From: Flavobacterium araucananum
Lineage (GTDB): Bacteria > Bacteroidota > Bacteroidia > Flavobacteriales > Flavobacteriaceae
DNA: 64,000 nt
Direction of reading: 5' to 3'
NCBI RefSeq assembly: GCF_002222055.1
Contig: NZ_MUGS01000002.1
Location: 1 to 64,000 of the forward strand
A program made the position numbers and the translations under genes. A model generated the notes under the pieces. It saw only the letters and a list, made by a program, of their open reading frames with translations. It was not told the DNA's origin and did not search any database. Of this stretch, positions 44,138-56,800 are shown piece after piece; the stretch's first letter is position 1; every line of letters starts with the position of its first letter.

Positions 44138-47100
44138 TTATTTTACGATCAGTTTTTTAGTCACATGCAAAGCAGCAGCATTTATGTTTACGATATAAAT
44201 CCCTGACGCTAAATGATGTTTGATTTGTCCTGATGTTGAAAGTTTTTGAGTTAAGACCACTTTTCCGTTCATATCAGAAACGGTAATCAAAGCGGTATCT
44301 CCGGATTCTAATTCTGGCAATGAAACATTAAATTCATTGTCAATCGAAGGATTAGGATATATACTAATCGCTTTTTCTATAGCCGAAATTTCGTCTGTTT
44401 TGAGTGTAGCTTTAGCGGCTAAACCAGAAATTGTTGTGGTTTCCAATTGCCATTGTGCGCTAAACCAACCATCTTGAGAGTTGCCATATTGTGCAGATCC
44501 GGTTTGGTTTTCGACATGAATTATGTTTCCTGTTTGCCATCTGTTTCTAATTCTAATCCAGGTTCCGTCAATATAATCGGCAGACCATTGAGCACTCCAA
44601 AAAGTAGTATCTGTTATATTAGACTGAACGTTTCCGGTTTGGCTTTCGATATTCATTAGCTCACCCGTTGCCACATTTTTTAGCACAAAATAAGTAGCAT
44701 CGATCGCAATTTTTTGCCATTTGTAATTGTTGTTCGAAGCCGTTGCTCCGTAACCTACATTGGCTCCCGCATCAGATAAATAAGCACCTGTCCATCTGTT
44801 TTTAATGGTGTAATAAGGTCCTGTTCCTGTAGCGGTAGAAACCGTTACTGTACAAGTACTTGTTTTGCTTCCGTCAACAGTAGTTACTGTAATTGTTGCT
44901 GAGCCGCTTGCTACAGCAGTTATTAACCCAGATGCATTAACAGTTGCCACGGCAGTATTGCTTGAACTGTAATTGACTGTTTTGTTTGTTGCGTTTGCAG
45001 GTGCAACTGTTGGTGTCAATTGTTGCGTTGCACCCACTAATAAAGCAGCTGTGCTTGGCGACAATGTAACTCCTGTAACGGCTACACCAGTTCCCGGGTT
45101 AGAATCGTACCAGGTAGTATTCATGTACCAACCGGTTTTGTTTCGGGTTAAATCTGAAGACTGATTTGTTCCGTCATTAAAAATTAAATTGGTCGAAGTT
45201 ACATTTGTAAACGTATAACTGTACCAGCCATTTCCGGCATCGGTCATGTTTACACCCGGCCATGAAGCATCTGCTAAAACTCCGGCAGGTAAAGCACTCC
45301 AATAATAAATTTTGATTCCGGTTCCCCAAGTCGATGGTTTATATAAATAAACGGTAAAATTAGTATTTGGGTTTACAGTTATTGCTGCAATTGCGGTTTT
45401 GCTTCCATCTTGTGTTGTTACGGTAATATTTGCCGTTCCTGCCGAAACTGCTGTAACCAATCCGGAGGAGTTTACAGTTGCAACTCCTGTGTTACTAGAA
45501 CTCCATGTTACTGTTTTGTTGGTAGCATTTGCCGGAGCAATTGTTGCCAGAAGCTGTTGTGTGTTTCCTGCATATAAACTTGCGGTTGTTGGCGAAACAC
45601 TTACTGATGCAACCGGAATTGCTGCAACTGTTATGGCCGAAGTTGCTGTTTTGTTTCCGTCAACGGTTTTAACGGTAATAGTTGCTGTACCTGCTGAAAC
45701 CGCCGAAACTAATCCAGAGGCATTTACAGTTGCTACAGCTGTATTGCTTGATGTCCAGGTTACGTTTTGGTTGGTTGCATTTGCCGGAGCAATAGTCGCA
45801 TTAAGTTGCTGTGTAGAGCCTAAACCTACCGTTACTGTTGTTGGACTAACCGAAACTCCTGTAACGGCTACAACTGCAACATTTGTATTGGTTAAAACAA
45901 TGTATTGAAAAGCATTAAAAGATTGTGTAGCTCCGGAAACCAATGTTACTGTAGCACCGGTATAGGCATCTTTGTAGGTTCCTGCCAATGCTGCCGGAAT
46001 CACAAATGTTTTACTTGCATTTCTAAGATTGGTCATTACAATAACTTTCTCTGTACCTAATGTTTTGGTGAAGGCACAGATATCATCACTGGCATAAGGT
46101 GTCATTGTACCACGTCTGATTGCGGCACTACTATTTCTAAAATTAAGGATCTTGGCAAATTCCGGTGTAGCGGCGGTATTACTCCAGTTGATTTTTACAC
46201 TGGTATAAGGCCAGGGGATTACCTGATTGAAGGCTACCTCCTGTCCGCTGGTTAAAAAAGGAACCCCTTTCATATAACCCGAAACTAAAAAATTTGCGAC
46301 TACTCCGGCATTACTTTTAAATACTGTAAAAGGAGCGGTATCGCTGTTGTTTTCTGAGTCATGGTTTGCAGTCCATCTTACTTCTTGCTGACTTCCTGTT
46401 GCATACGTATATTCCATGTCGTTTGTGGTTTGAAATCTTGTAGAAACCGGACCTCCGCCTGCAACATTTTTCAAGGCATCGTAAAACCATTTATCACCAA
46501 AATTCATATCAAATCCTGCCTGAAAATTTTGCAAACGATCTCCTTCGGCAAGCATTAATAAATTATGAGAAGTGATTCCTCTTAAGTTACTGATAATTTC
46601 TGTCCAGAAATCAAGAGGAGGATTATTGGCAAAATCACAACGGTATCCGTCGATATTGGCTGCAAAAATCCAATAACGCATCGCATCTTTCATGGCTGCC
46701 CTAAGTGCAGTATTGTTAAGATCCAGTGCTGCTATATCGCTAAAGTTTGCCAGCTGATTGATTGTTGTTCCGGTTCTTTGATAATATTCCGGATGAGATA
46801 CAGTCCAGGGATGATCCCATGAAGTTCCGTTTACAGCAATATCAAGCATGACAGCCATGCCTTTGGTATGTGCTGCAGCAACCAGATTGCGCATATCTGT
46901 AAGCGATCCATATTCAGAACCTACAGCTTTGTAATCCTTGATACAATAAGGAGAGTTGGAACTTCTTGAATCGGTTCCGTAAGGATAAATAGGCATTAAA
47001 TAGAGTACATTGATCCCAAGCGATTTAATACGATCCAGATCAGAGGTAACTGCGGCTAAAGTTCCGGAAGCACTATGCGGACGAATATGAACCTGATAAA

Positions 47101-47248
47101 TATTGGCGTCTCTTGGGTCCGGAACTCCTGTGTAGGGCGTACCATACTGAGCAGGGTCCTGCGCATAAACTGAACTTGCAAATAATAATAGAAAACAGAC
47201 TACTGCTTTCGTGAAATGAAATAATCTAGTGGTAATTTTGATTTTCAT
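44138..47248 (-). CDS. Modular secreted GH13 alpha-amylase-like enzyme with Big_2, CBM26 and T9SS tail
   Basis: A 1036-residue exported protein (start ATG at 47248, signal ends near VYAQ). The GH13 barrel (about 25-450) has catalytic Asp205 (GYRCDFA), Glu235 (LMLAEGD) and Asp297 (ANHDSENNS). Region I reads DIAVNG, with Gly141 where nearly all GH13 enzymes have His. Then come two bacterial Ig-like Big_2 domains (VSVSPTT ... VAAI each), a starch-binding module like CBM26 (YYWSALPAGVLADASWPGVN, LIFNDGTNQSSDLTRNKTGW), a third Big_2, a ricin-like trefoil (about 840-960) and a Por tail (ISIYPNPSIDNEF). It is the last gene of the sus locus and probably digests starch outside the cell. Confidence 0.9.
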   Translation of the reverse strand: MKIKITTRLFHFTKAVVCFLLLFASSVYAQDPAQYGTPYTGVPDPRDANIYQVHIRPHSASGTLAAVTSDLDRIKSLGINVLYLMPIYPYGTDSRSSNSPYCIKDYKAVGSEYGSLTDMRNLVAAAHTKGMAVMLDIAVNGTSWDHPWTVSHPEYYQRTGTTINQLANFSDIAALDLNNTALRAAMKDAMRYWIFAANIDGYRCDFANNPPLDFWTEIISNLRGITSHNLLMLAEGDRLQNFQAGFDMNFGDKWFYDALKNVAGGGPVSTRFQTTNDMEYTYATGSQQEVRWTANHDSENNSDTAPFTVFKSNAGVVANFLVSGYMKGVPFLTSGQEVAFNQVIPWPYTSVKINWSNTAATPEFAKILNFRNSSAAIRRGTMTPYASDDICAFTKTLGTEKVIVMTNLRNASKTFVIPAALAGTYKDAYTGATVTLVSGATQSFNAFQYIVLTNTNVAVVAVTGVSVSPTTVTVGLGSTQQLNATIAPANATNQNVTWTSSNTAVATVNASGLVSAVSAGTATITVKTVDGNKTATSAITVAAIPVASVSVSPTTASLYAGNTQQLLATIAPANATNKTVTWSSSNTGVATVNSSGLVTAVSAGTANITVTTQDGSKTAIAAITVNPNTNFTVYLYKPSTWGTGIKIYYWSALPAGVLADASWPGVNMTDAGNGWYSYTFTNVTSTNLIFNDGTNQSSDLTRNKTGWYMNTTWYDSNPGTGVAVTGVTLSPSTAALLVGATQQLTPTVAPANATNKTVNYSSSNTAVATVNASGLITAVASGSATITVTTVDGSKTSTCTVTVSTATGTGPYYTIKNRWTGAYLSDAGANVGYGATASNNNYKWQKIAIDATYFVLKNVATGELMNIESQTGNVQSNITDTTFWSAQWSADYIDGTWIRIRNRWQTGNIIHVENQTGSAQYGNSQDGWFSAQWQLETTTISGLAAKATLKTDEISAIEKAISIYPNPSIDNEFNVSLPELESGDTALITVSDMNGKVVLTQKLSTSGQIKHHLASGIYIVNINAAALHVTKKLIVK

Positions 47249-47394
47249 AATTTCTTTTTTTTGCATGCTTGTCAGCATCTCTAACTAAAATTCATTCTCA
47301 CTCGCATTGTTTTAAATTTGACAAACATTTTGTGGTTAATAGTTTTCAAGTAGTAAAATTTTAATTTTTGTCCAAAAAGGACAATAGTTTTTTT

Positions 47395-47477
47395 CGCCAC
47401 GAATTGCACGAATTAGCACAAATTTTTAATCTCTTTGAGATTAAGAAAACAAGCTTAATTCGTGAAATTCGTGGCAG
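47395..47477. repeat. Intergenic inverted repeat, CCACGAATT family, copy 4
   Basis: GCCACGAATTGCACGAATT at the left matches the complement of the right end with one mismatch in 19. It sits in the 273-base gap between GH97 and the large GH13 gene, so the latter may have a transcript of its own. Confidence 0.75.
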
Positions 47478-47521
47478 AAAAAACTTAGAGACTTAGTCTC
47501 TCAGCAACTTAGAACCTTAAA

Positions 47522-49705
<2,184 letters not shown>

Positions 49706-49750
49706 TTAGTTTTTTGCAAATCTAATTTTGTTTTTAAAATTGCGTGGGTA

Positions 49751-51136
49751 TTAGTTTTTCAATACTAAATATTGAAATGGTTGTAACGTAATTTCGCTGC
49801 CAAGAGTTACAGAAGCTCCTGAAAAAGCATCTTTCCAGGTTGCTTTCAAGACAGGGGAAACCAGATATTTTATGGTATTATTGGTTAAATTAGACAATAC
49901 CAAAACTTTTTCGGTATCATTTACCATCGTAAAAGCACTTATGGCATTGCTGCTATATCCGGTATAGACTCCTTTTTTTAGGGCTGCACTTGTATTTCTA
50001 AAAGCAATAATTTTTTTGTATTCGGCTAGCATAGCAGCATCAGCAGTCGACCAATCGATAGGTGTTTTGGCAAAATAATTAATTCTTTTGTCGTATCCAA
50101 TTTCTTGTCCGTTGTAGATCATTGGTACTGATTTTAAATAAGCTGCGACAACAAACGTAGCAATAGATCCCTTTTTGCCTCCAAAAAGGTCTAATGGTGT
50201 TCCGTCTGACAGGTTTACATCATGATTGCTGGTGTATCTTACAATTCTGTTTTCAGGATTGTAATTGTTTGCATATTCTGTAGCATTAGAATCCTGAATT
50301 GTTGTTGCCGGGGTACTTTCTTTAAATACTTTTTCTAATGTACTGAAAAAATTGAACCCAAAAGTATAATCAAAACCAGAAGCAAAATGGTTTACTTTAG
50401 ACCCTTCGGCTAACATTAACAAGGTTTGATTTTTTTTGATGCTTCTTAATTTTGTTATGGCATCAGACCAAAAAGACTGTGGGACCAGATCTGCATAATC
50501 ACATCTAAAACCGTCTATGTTTGCATTGTAAACCCAGTATGACATGGCATCGATCATTGCATCTTTCATTTCGGTATTATTAAAATCCAATTGGGCTACA
50601 TCTGTATAATTGGTTCCGGGAGGAATAATAATTTCTCCTTTGTCATTTTTTTGATACCAGCCCGGGTGTTGTGTAATCCAGGCATTATCCCAAGCGGTAT
50701 GATTGGCAACCCAGTCCAGAACTACAGCAAGGTTTTTTTTATGTGCTTCTTCTACCAAAACCTGAAGATCTTGCAAGGATCCAAAATCGGGATTTACCGC
50801 TTTGTAATCCTGCACGGCATAAGGAGAACCTAATTCTCCGGAAGCTTTTATTTTCCCGACAGGATATACAGGCATTAAATAGATAACATTGGCACCTAAC
50901 TCCTGAATTTGGGTAAGTCTTTCCTGAACACCTTTTAAGGTTCCGGCAGAACTAAAAGCACGAATGTTTACCTGATAGATTACAGCATCTTCTTTTTTAG
51001 GCATTTTTTCGAATGCAGTTCCGTATTGGGTATAAGGAGAAGGCGGAGCCTGGGCTGAATCGCTATCTGATGAACTACACGAAATAAATGCTAATGCAAG
51101 CAGTAAAGTGTAGACGATATTTATATTTGATTTCAT
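49751..51136 (-). CDS. GH13 alpha-amylase, surface lipoprotein (SusA/SusG-like)
   Basis: A 461-residue lipoprotein with signal MKSNINIVYTLLLALAFISC and a serine/aspartate-rich stretch right after the cysteine (SSSDSDSA) of the kind that sends lipoproteins to the outer surface in Flavobacteria. The GH13 barrel has region I DWVANHTAWD with the usual His, region II with Asp213 (GFRCDYA), region III with Glu244 (LMLAEGS), and region IV with Asp306 (SNHDVNLSDG). It has no starch-binding module. It would play the role of SusG, making oligosaccharides for SusCD. 106 bases separate it from susE. Confidence 0.93.
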   Translation of the reverse strand: MKSNINIVYTLLLALAFISCSSSDSDSAQAPPSPYTQYGTAFEKMPKKEDAVIYQVNIRAFSSAGTLKGVQERLTQIQELGANVIYLMPVYPVGKIKASGELGSPYAVQDYKAVNPDFGSLQDLQVLVEEAHKKNLAVVLDWVANHTAWDNAWITQHPGWYQKNDKGEIIIPPGTNYTDVAQLDFNNTEMKDAMIDAMSYWVYNANIDGFRCDYADLVPQSFWSDAITKLRSIKKNQTLLMLAEGSKVNHFASGFDYTFGFNFFSTLEKVFKESTPATTIQDSNATEYANNYNPENRIVRYTSNHDVNLSDGTPLDLFGGKKGSIATFVVAAYLKSVPMIYNGQEIGYDKRINYFAKTPIDWSTADAAMLAEYKKIIAFRNTSAALKKGVYTGYSSNAISAFTMVNDTEKVLVLSNLTNNTIKYLVSPVLKATWKDAFSGASVTLGSEITLQPFQYLVLKN

Positions 51137-51242
51137 TTTTTTTGAATTTGGTTTTTAATAAGCCCGGTGTTTAAGATAGCCTGCCTTTCGCTCAAAAAAG
51201 GCAGGTATCACTCAAACTAATCTAGCGTATTAAAATGTTAGA

Positions 51243-52349
51243 TTATTTTTTAACGATAGTACAAGTTGCAGTTGCAGGATAACCTGTAGATGCTGGGTCT
51301 ACATCGTCTATAGTAAAGGTTATTTCATAAGTTCCTGCTTCAGGAATATCATAAGCGCCACCATTATCTTTATTAATGGTGTTTGTTGTAGGATCTGCAG
51401 GACCATAGTTTACATCCCATTTGTCATTTAATCTAAATTTTAAGGCGCCTGCTAATAAGTTGGCAGTAACTTTCCAGGTTTTAGTTTCATGGTTGTAGGA
51501 CATCGGGATAGAGTGATTCCATCCGTAATCTTTATCTTCGGGTGTAGCCGCATGTGTTGATGAACCTACAATTCCCCAGGCATAAGGAGTAGAACTCCAT
51601 GTCAAAGTATTCAAGTTTACTTTGACCTGAAAAGAGCCTTCACCGGGTAAATTGAAGTTGGTATCACTCATGTTTTTTAAACTGGCATTTGTATCGCCTG
51701 CTCCATAAAATTGATCCCAGTTTCTGGCTGTATTTAATTTAAATATAGTTCCATAACCCGGAAGTACGGTAACATAACCTTGATAAACACCTTTTGAGAT
51801 GGCTGTTAAGGCCAAACCTTTGTCGACATTAAATTCTCCCTGATAGGCTCCCGGCATATAGATTTCGCCAAAGACAACACTTTTTTCATAAGGAGTAACC
51901 GTTATTGTAAGCGGATTCGAATAGATTTTACGATCCATTGCAGCCTCTACACGAACGACTAATTTTCCGGCAATATCTGGTGCAAGTCCTAAATCGGTTG
52001 CTATTTTATTTAACTCCTGATCTGTAAATGTTTTGCTTAAAACATCCTGACCCACTTCGATTCGTTTTGCTTTTTGCCACGCATTACTGCCACTGGTATC
52101 AGAAGTTAAATCAAATTGTATGGCATAAGTCACAGGTGCCGCAATAGGAAACGTAACTGCCGGCCACGATACGAGTAAAACATTATCATCTGCCGTATCT
52201 TCTGTAAGGATAATTGTGCTTGCAGAAACTTCGATCGCAGCAGGAAAGCTTACTGCTTTTAGTGTCGTTAATTCGGCTTCACTTTCGCAGGAAATGCCTA
52301 AAAAAAGCACGCTCCCTAATACCAATAATTTATTTATATATTTTTTCAT
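51243..52349 (-). CDS. susE: SusE-family starch-binding surface lipoprotein
   Basis: A 368-residue lipoprotein with signal MKKYINKLLVLGSVLFLGISC. Residues about 30-155 match the SusE Ig-like N-terminal domain (LTEDTADDNVLLVSWPAVTF). Residues about 160-368 hold two starch-binding modules of the SusE/SusF kind, each with aromatic clusters (WDQFYGAGDTNASL, WDVNYGPADPTTNTI). It holds starch at the cell surface next to SusCD. It follows susD by 13 bases. Only one SusE/F-like gene is present, against two in Bacteroides thetaiotaomicron. Confidence 0.9.
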   Translation of the reverse strand: MKKYINKLLVLGSVLFLGISCESEAELTTLKAVSFPAAIEVSASTIILTEDTADDNVLLVSWPAVTFPIAAPVTYAIQFDLTSDTSGSNAWQKAKRIEVGQDVLSKTFTDQELNKIATDLGLAPDIAGKLVVRVEAAMDRKIYSNPLTITVTPYEKSVVFGEIYMPGAYQGEFNVDKGLALTAISKGVYQGYVTVLPGYGTIFKLNTARNWDQFYGAGDTNASLKNMSDTNFNLPGEGSFQVKVNLNTLTWSSTPYAWGIVGSSTHAATPEDKDYGWNHSIPMSYNHETKTWKVTANLLAGALKFRLNDKWDVNYGPADPTTNTINKDNGGAYDIPEAGTYEITFTIDDVDPASTGYPATATCTIVKK

Positions 52350-52362
52350 GATCGTTTTGTTT

Positions 52363-53871
52363 TTAGTAACCCGGATTTTGTTTCAGACCTTTGTTTGCGT
52401 CTAAAGCCGATGTTGGAATTGGGAACAGTTTTCGATAAGCAGGAGATGCAGGTCTGAATTCGTTTGCCAATAAAAATTTGTCAAAACGTATCATGTCTTG
52501 TCTTCTGTGACCTTCCCAGTTTAATTCGAATCCTCTTTCGTTGTATATATCATCCAGCGTTGGGTTTGCAGCTAATGCATTCAATCCCGCACGTTGTCTG
52601 ATTTGATCTATAAAAGGTTTTGCGGCACCTGGATTTCCTAAACGGGTATTACATTCGGCTATCATTAAAATTACATCAGCGTATCTAAAAATAGGGAAGT
52701 CATTCGAAGCTCCTCCACCACTTTTTGCTCCCGCAGGATAAAACTTAATATTACGCACTCCTGCTTGAGGAGCTGCTCCCGGATTGTCTAAAGAAGCAAC
52801 ATCAAGGGTATAATTAAATCCTCCGGGTTGTTCGCCAAATAAAAATTGTTTTCTACGAATATCATTTACGTCATATTTCAGGAAGAAATCTTTAGGGACA
52901 ATAGTTCCGTTCCAGCCCGCCATGCCAAATAAAGCAGTACCATGCGGACCGTATACGCTACGAACAGCATAAATGTTACGGGAAACAACATCCAGAGTGG
53001 CGTAGATAGGTAAAATAGTTTCATCATCAGGAAGTACATCACCAAACAATTCGTAATATTTATTTCCTAATGGGCTAGAGGCATTTGCTGCACCTGAATG
53101 TAGCGTAAAGTTGCCTTCGCTCACTTTGTTACAAGCCGCTAAACATTCGTTCCATTTTGATTCTCCGGTATACACCTGAGCATTTAAATATACTTTTGCC
53201 AACAAAGTATAACCCGCCCATTTATTGAATCTTCCGTAATAATTTCCTCCTTTTGTTCCGGAAAGTAACTCTACGTTTTCGGTTAATTCTTTAACAATAA
53301 AAGCATAAACCTCTTTACGACTTGATTGTGGTATTTTGTCAACCGTAATATTGTTATTGGTATAAAAAGGAACATCACCAAAATCATCAATCAATAAATA
53401 ATAAAAGAATGCACGCAATACTTTGGCTTCGGCAATTTTTGAAGTTTCGGCATTTGATTTTTCTAATAATTCGACTGCCAAATTTGCATTAAAAATAGAT
53501 TTGTACAACCAGTTCCAGGTATTGTTTATGATAAAATCTGTTGGTAACCATTCGTGTTTGTGTAAACGGGCAAAGTCTTGTTGCCAGTCTCCGGTGTTTC
53601 TATGCGGAATTACCTGCTCGTCTGATGCCATACAGTTCATGTCGTACCAGCCATTATCTGCTCCTGCATAACCAACACCCGGTATATTGTTACGTTGAAA
53701 GTCACCCGGAATTTCGGCATAAACACTAGCAAGAGCAATATTTGCTCCTTCTGGTGTGCCATAAAATTCGTCTGCCGGATATTTATCGTACACATTTTCG
53801 CTAATATCTGTACAGCTAAAAAGGGCTAGGAAACAAACGCTTCCTGCTATGAGTATATTTTTAATTTTCAT
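52363..53871 (-). CDS. susD: SusD/RagB-family nutrient-binding lipoprotein
   Basis: A 502-residue surface lipoprotein that caps the SusC barrel and binds the glycan. Signal MKIKNILIAGSVCFLALFSC; the first mature residues TDISENVYDKYPADEFYGTPEGA are typical. TPR-rich core; NERGFELNWEGHRRQDMIRF near residue 450 is the conserved C-terminal signature. It starts eight bases after the susC stop. Assignment to starch rests on the neighbours (SusE, GH13, GH97), since SusD sequences alone do not reveal the ligand. Confidence 0.94.
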   Translation of the reverse strand: MKIKNILIAGSVCFLALFSCTDISENVYDKYPADEFYGTPEGANIALASVYAEIPGDFQRNNIPGVGYAGADNGWYDMNCMASDEQVIPHRNTGDWQQDFARLHKHEWLPTDFIINNTWNWLYKSIFNANLAVELLEKSNAETSKIAEAKVLRAFFYYLLIDDFGDVPFYTNNNITVDKIPQSSRKEVYAFIVKELTENVELLSGTKGGNYYGRFNKWAGYTLLAKVYLNAQVYTGESKWNECLAACNKVSEGNFTLHSGAANASSPLGNKYYELFGDVLPDDETILPIYATLDVVSRNIYAVRSVYGPHGTALFGMAGWNGTIVPKDFFLKYDVNDIRRKQFLFGEQPGGFNYTLDVASLDNPGAAPQAGVRNIKFYPAGAKSGGGASNDFPIFRYADVILMIAECNTRLGNPGAAKPFIDQIRQRAGLNALAANPTLDDIYNERGFELNWEGHRRQDMIRFDKFLLANEFRPASPAYRKLFPIPTSALDANKGLKQNPGY

Positions 53872-53879
53872 TTCTTTTA

Positions 53880-56800
53880 CTATTTAAATTTTACAGTCAG
53901 ACCAAATGCAACGCTTCTTGTACGAGGGTAAATCCCTCTGTCACCACCAAAGTTGTCTTCGGTTTTACCGCTTCCGCTAATGTTCAATTCCGGATCAATA
54001 CCTGAGTAATTCGTAATCAGTAATAAGTTGTTTCCTGTAAGAGAAAGACGAATAGAGTCTACATATTTATCTGTAAAACGGAAGCTATATCCAGCCGTAA
54101 GATTTTCTAAACGTACAAATGAGCCATCTTCTAACCATAAGTCAGATCCATACGGAGAAGAATGAATTCCCTTATCAACAGCACTTTCTAAAACATTCGA
54201 TTTACCGGTGTTCTCGAGCATACTTAAATTCTGGTTAAGCGCGTTGTAAATTTTATTTCCTCCGGAACCTCTTACTAACATCGATGCATCAAAGTTTTTA
54301 TATCGGTAAGAAGGGTTAAATGCAAAAGTATAAGTAGGTAATGCTGAACCTGCATAATAACGATCCGGACTTTTAACGCCCTGATCGATAATGCCGTTTC
54401 CGTCACGATCTTTTACCGTTTCAACGCCATTATCATTTACACCTGTATGCTCTAAAATGTAAAATGCACCCACTGGTTTTCCTTGTACCAGATAAGAGTT
54501 TGCTGCTCCCCAGCCTACATAATCTGTATTTAGAGGAATGCCATTGATGCTTCCGCTTAAATTAAGAACTTCATTTTTCATGAACGAAACATTTCCTGCC
54601 AATGTAAGTGTACTATTATCCGTTTTGATAACATCATAGGCAAGAGCAATCTCCAGACCTTTGTTTGAAATGCTTCCTACGTTTGCTTTTATTTGATTAT
54701 ACGGATAAGGCGGTTGAGGTACCGTGTAATCAAATAGTAAGTTTTCGGTTTTAGAATCGTAAACGTCTACGCTACCTCTTAATCTATTGTTTAAAAGGGC
54801 AAAATCAAGTCCAATATTGGTTTGTTTTTTGGTTTCCCATTTCAAATCAGCATTTGCATTTTGAGTAATGTTGAAATTGGTAATAGGCATTCCTCCAAAA
54901 TAAGTAGTTCCTGCACTACCTACCAATGATAATGAGGTTTGTGGATAAAGTCCTTGTTGATTACCGGTTTCTCCATATCCAACACGTAACTTTAATTCGT
55001 TAAATAAAGTCTGAGTCGTCATGAATGATTCTTTGTTAATTTGCCAGGCTACAGATGCTGATGGGAAATTTCCCCATTTGTTATTGGCGCCAAATACAGA
55101 TGAACCATCTCGTCTGATACTTGCTGTAAGTAAATAACGATCTAACAAAGAGTAGTTTAGTCGTCCTAAATACGACACTAAAGTTCTGTCATTTTTATAA
55201 GATGAAATGTCGCTGGACTGTACTTTAGAAAAATCACCAAACTGTAGCGCATTGTAAGTCGTTTTATCGTTTATAAAACCTCTTGATTGCGCATAATTAC
55301 CCTGATACGTTTGACTTTGCCATTCGTATAATGCCAATGCGTTGAAGCTATGAATACCAAAAGTTCTTTTATAATTAAGACTTATATTAGTTAATTTCTC
55401 ATTTTGTCTTTCGTTTTTTATATTAGCATATCCTTTTTGATCTACAGCAAGAGCATCTGTTGATTCTGCCGGCATGAAATATCCAATCGTTGTATTTGTT
55501 TTTCTCCAGCTTCCAAACCAGTTTGCCGAAAACCCTTTGCCTAAATCTAATTCGGCTTTTAAACTCCCGAATAAATTATCACTTTGTCTTTCATTCGTAG
55601 CAGTCTGAGCCACTGCATAAGGATTTAAATATTGAAATACCGTTGGGTCCGTATAATAGGATCCGTTAGTATTAAAAACAGGATCAGTTGGTCTGGCCAA
55701 TAATGAATTTGTGATCAGGTTTGACTTGTAAGAAACCGTTCCTACCTCGCCAATGCTATTTGTTACGTTGTTTACTCCGGTATTTAAATTAAAAGTTAAT
55801 TTTAATTTATCATCAAGAGCCAATTGTGTCGCCTGGATACGTCCGATATATTTTTGATTGCTGGAATTTATTACAACCCCATCCTGCAAAATAGCAGTTA
55901 GCGAAGCTCTGTAATTAAACTTATCTGTTCCCCCACCAAATGATAATGTGTGCGTTTGTGTAATTCCGGTTTGCGTTAGAAGACCATACCAATCTGTGTT
56001 TGAACCATGATTTGCAGAGGCAGGAACACCAACACTCTGAGCAGTTTCCCACCATTGGTTCGCATCTAACATCTCTAGTTTCTTTGGAATAAAATCAATC
56101 GAAGTAGATCCTACATATTCCATAGTAGTTTTTCCTGCTTTATTTTTTTTAGTAGTTACAATAATAACCCCCGGCGCCCCTCGGGAACCGTAAACAGCAG
56201 TTGCCGAAGCATCTTTAAGAACATCGATGCTTTCGATTTCAGTAGGAGGTACCTGATTTAATAAATCCATGTTACCCTGAATTCCATCTACAACAACCAG
56301 AGGGTCATTTCCTCCAATCAAAGACGAAATACCACGAATACGAACACTTGGTCCTGAACCCGGTTCGCTACCAATTTGCGTAATGTTTACACCCGCAGCT
56401 TTACCGGCAATCAATTGCAATGGGTTTACAATAGCACCCTGATTCATATCTTTTGCAGCTATCGAAGAAACGGCTCCTGTAACATCTTTTCTGGCTGTAG
56501 AACCGTAACCTACCACAACTATTTCCTGCAAGTCTGTGGCATCAGGAATTAACTGAATGTTGATAACTGTTTGGTTGGCAATTACTTTTTTTTCTTTATA
56601 TCCCACAAAAGACACAATAATTATAGAAGCACTGCTTTCGACCGTAAGTTTAAATTTTCCGTCAAAATCAGTAACCATTCCGTTTTTAGTTCCTTCCTCA
56701 ATAACCGAAGCTCCGGGTAAAGGCAAACCATTTTCATCGGTAATAATTCCCGTTACAGTTTGTTTTTGATATTCAATATTTTGTGTTTTGAGTTCTGGTT

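Noticed and set aside
45399..45908. A 169-codon plus-strand frame antisense to the large GH13 gene
   Set aside because: It is the mirror of the repetitive Big_2 domains, whose Ala/Thr/Val-rich codons keep the reverse frame open; no start context or promoter.
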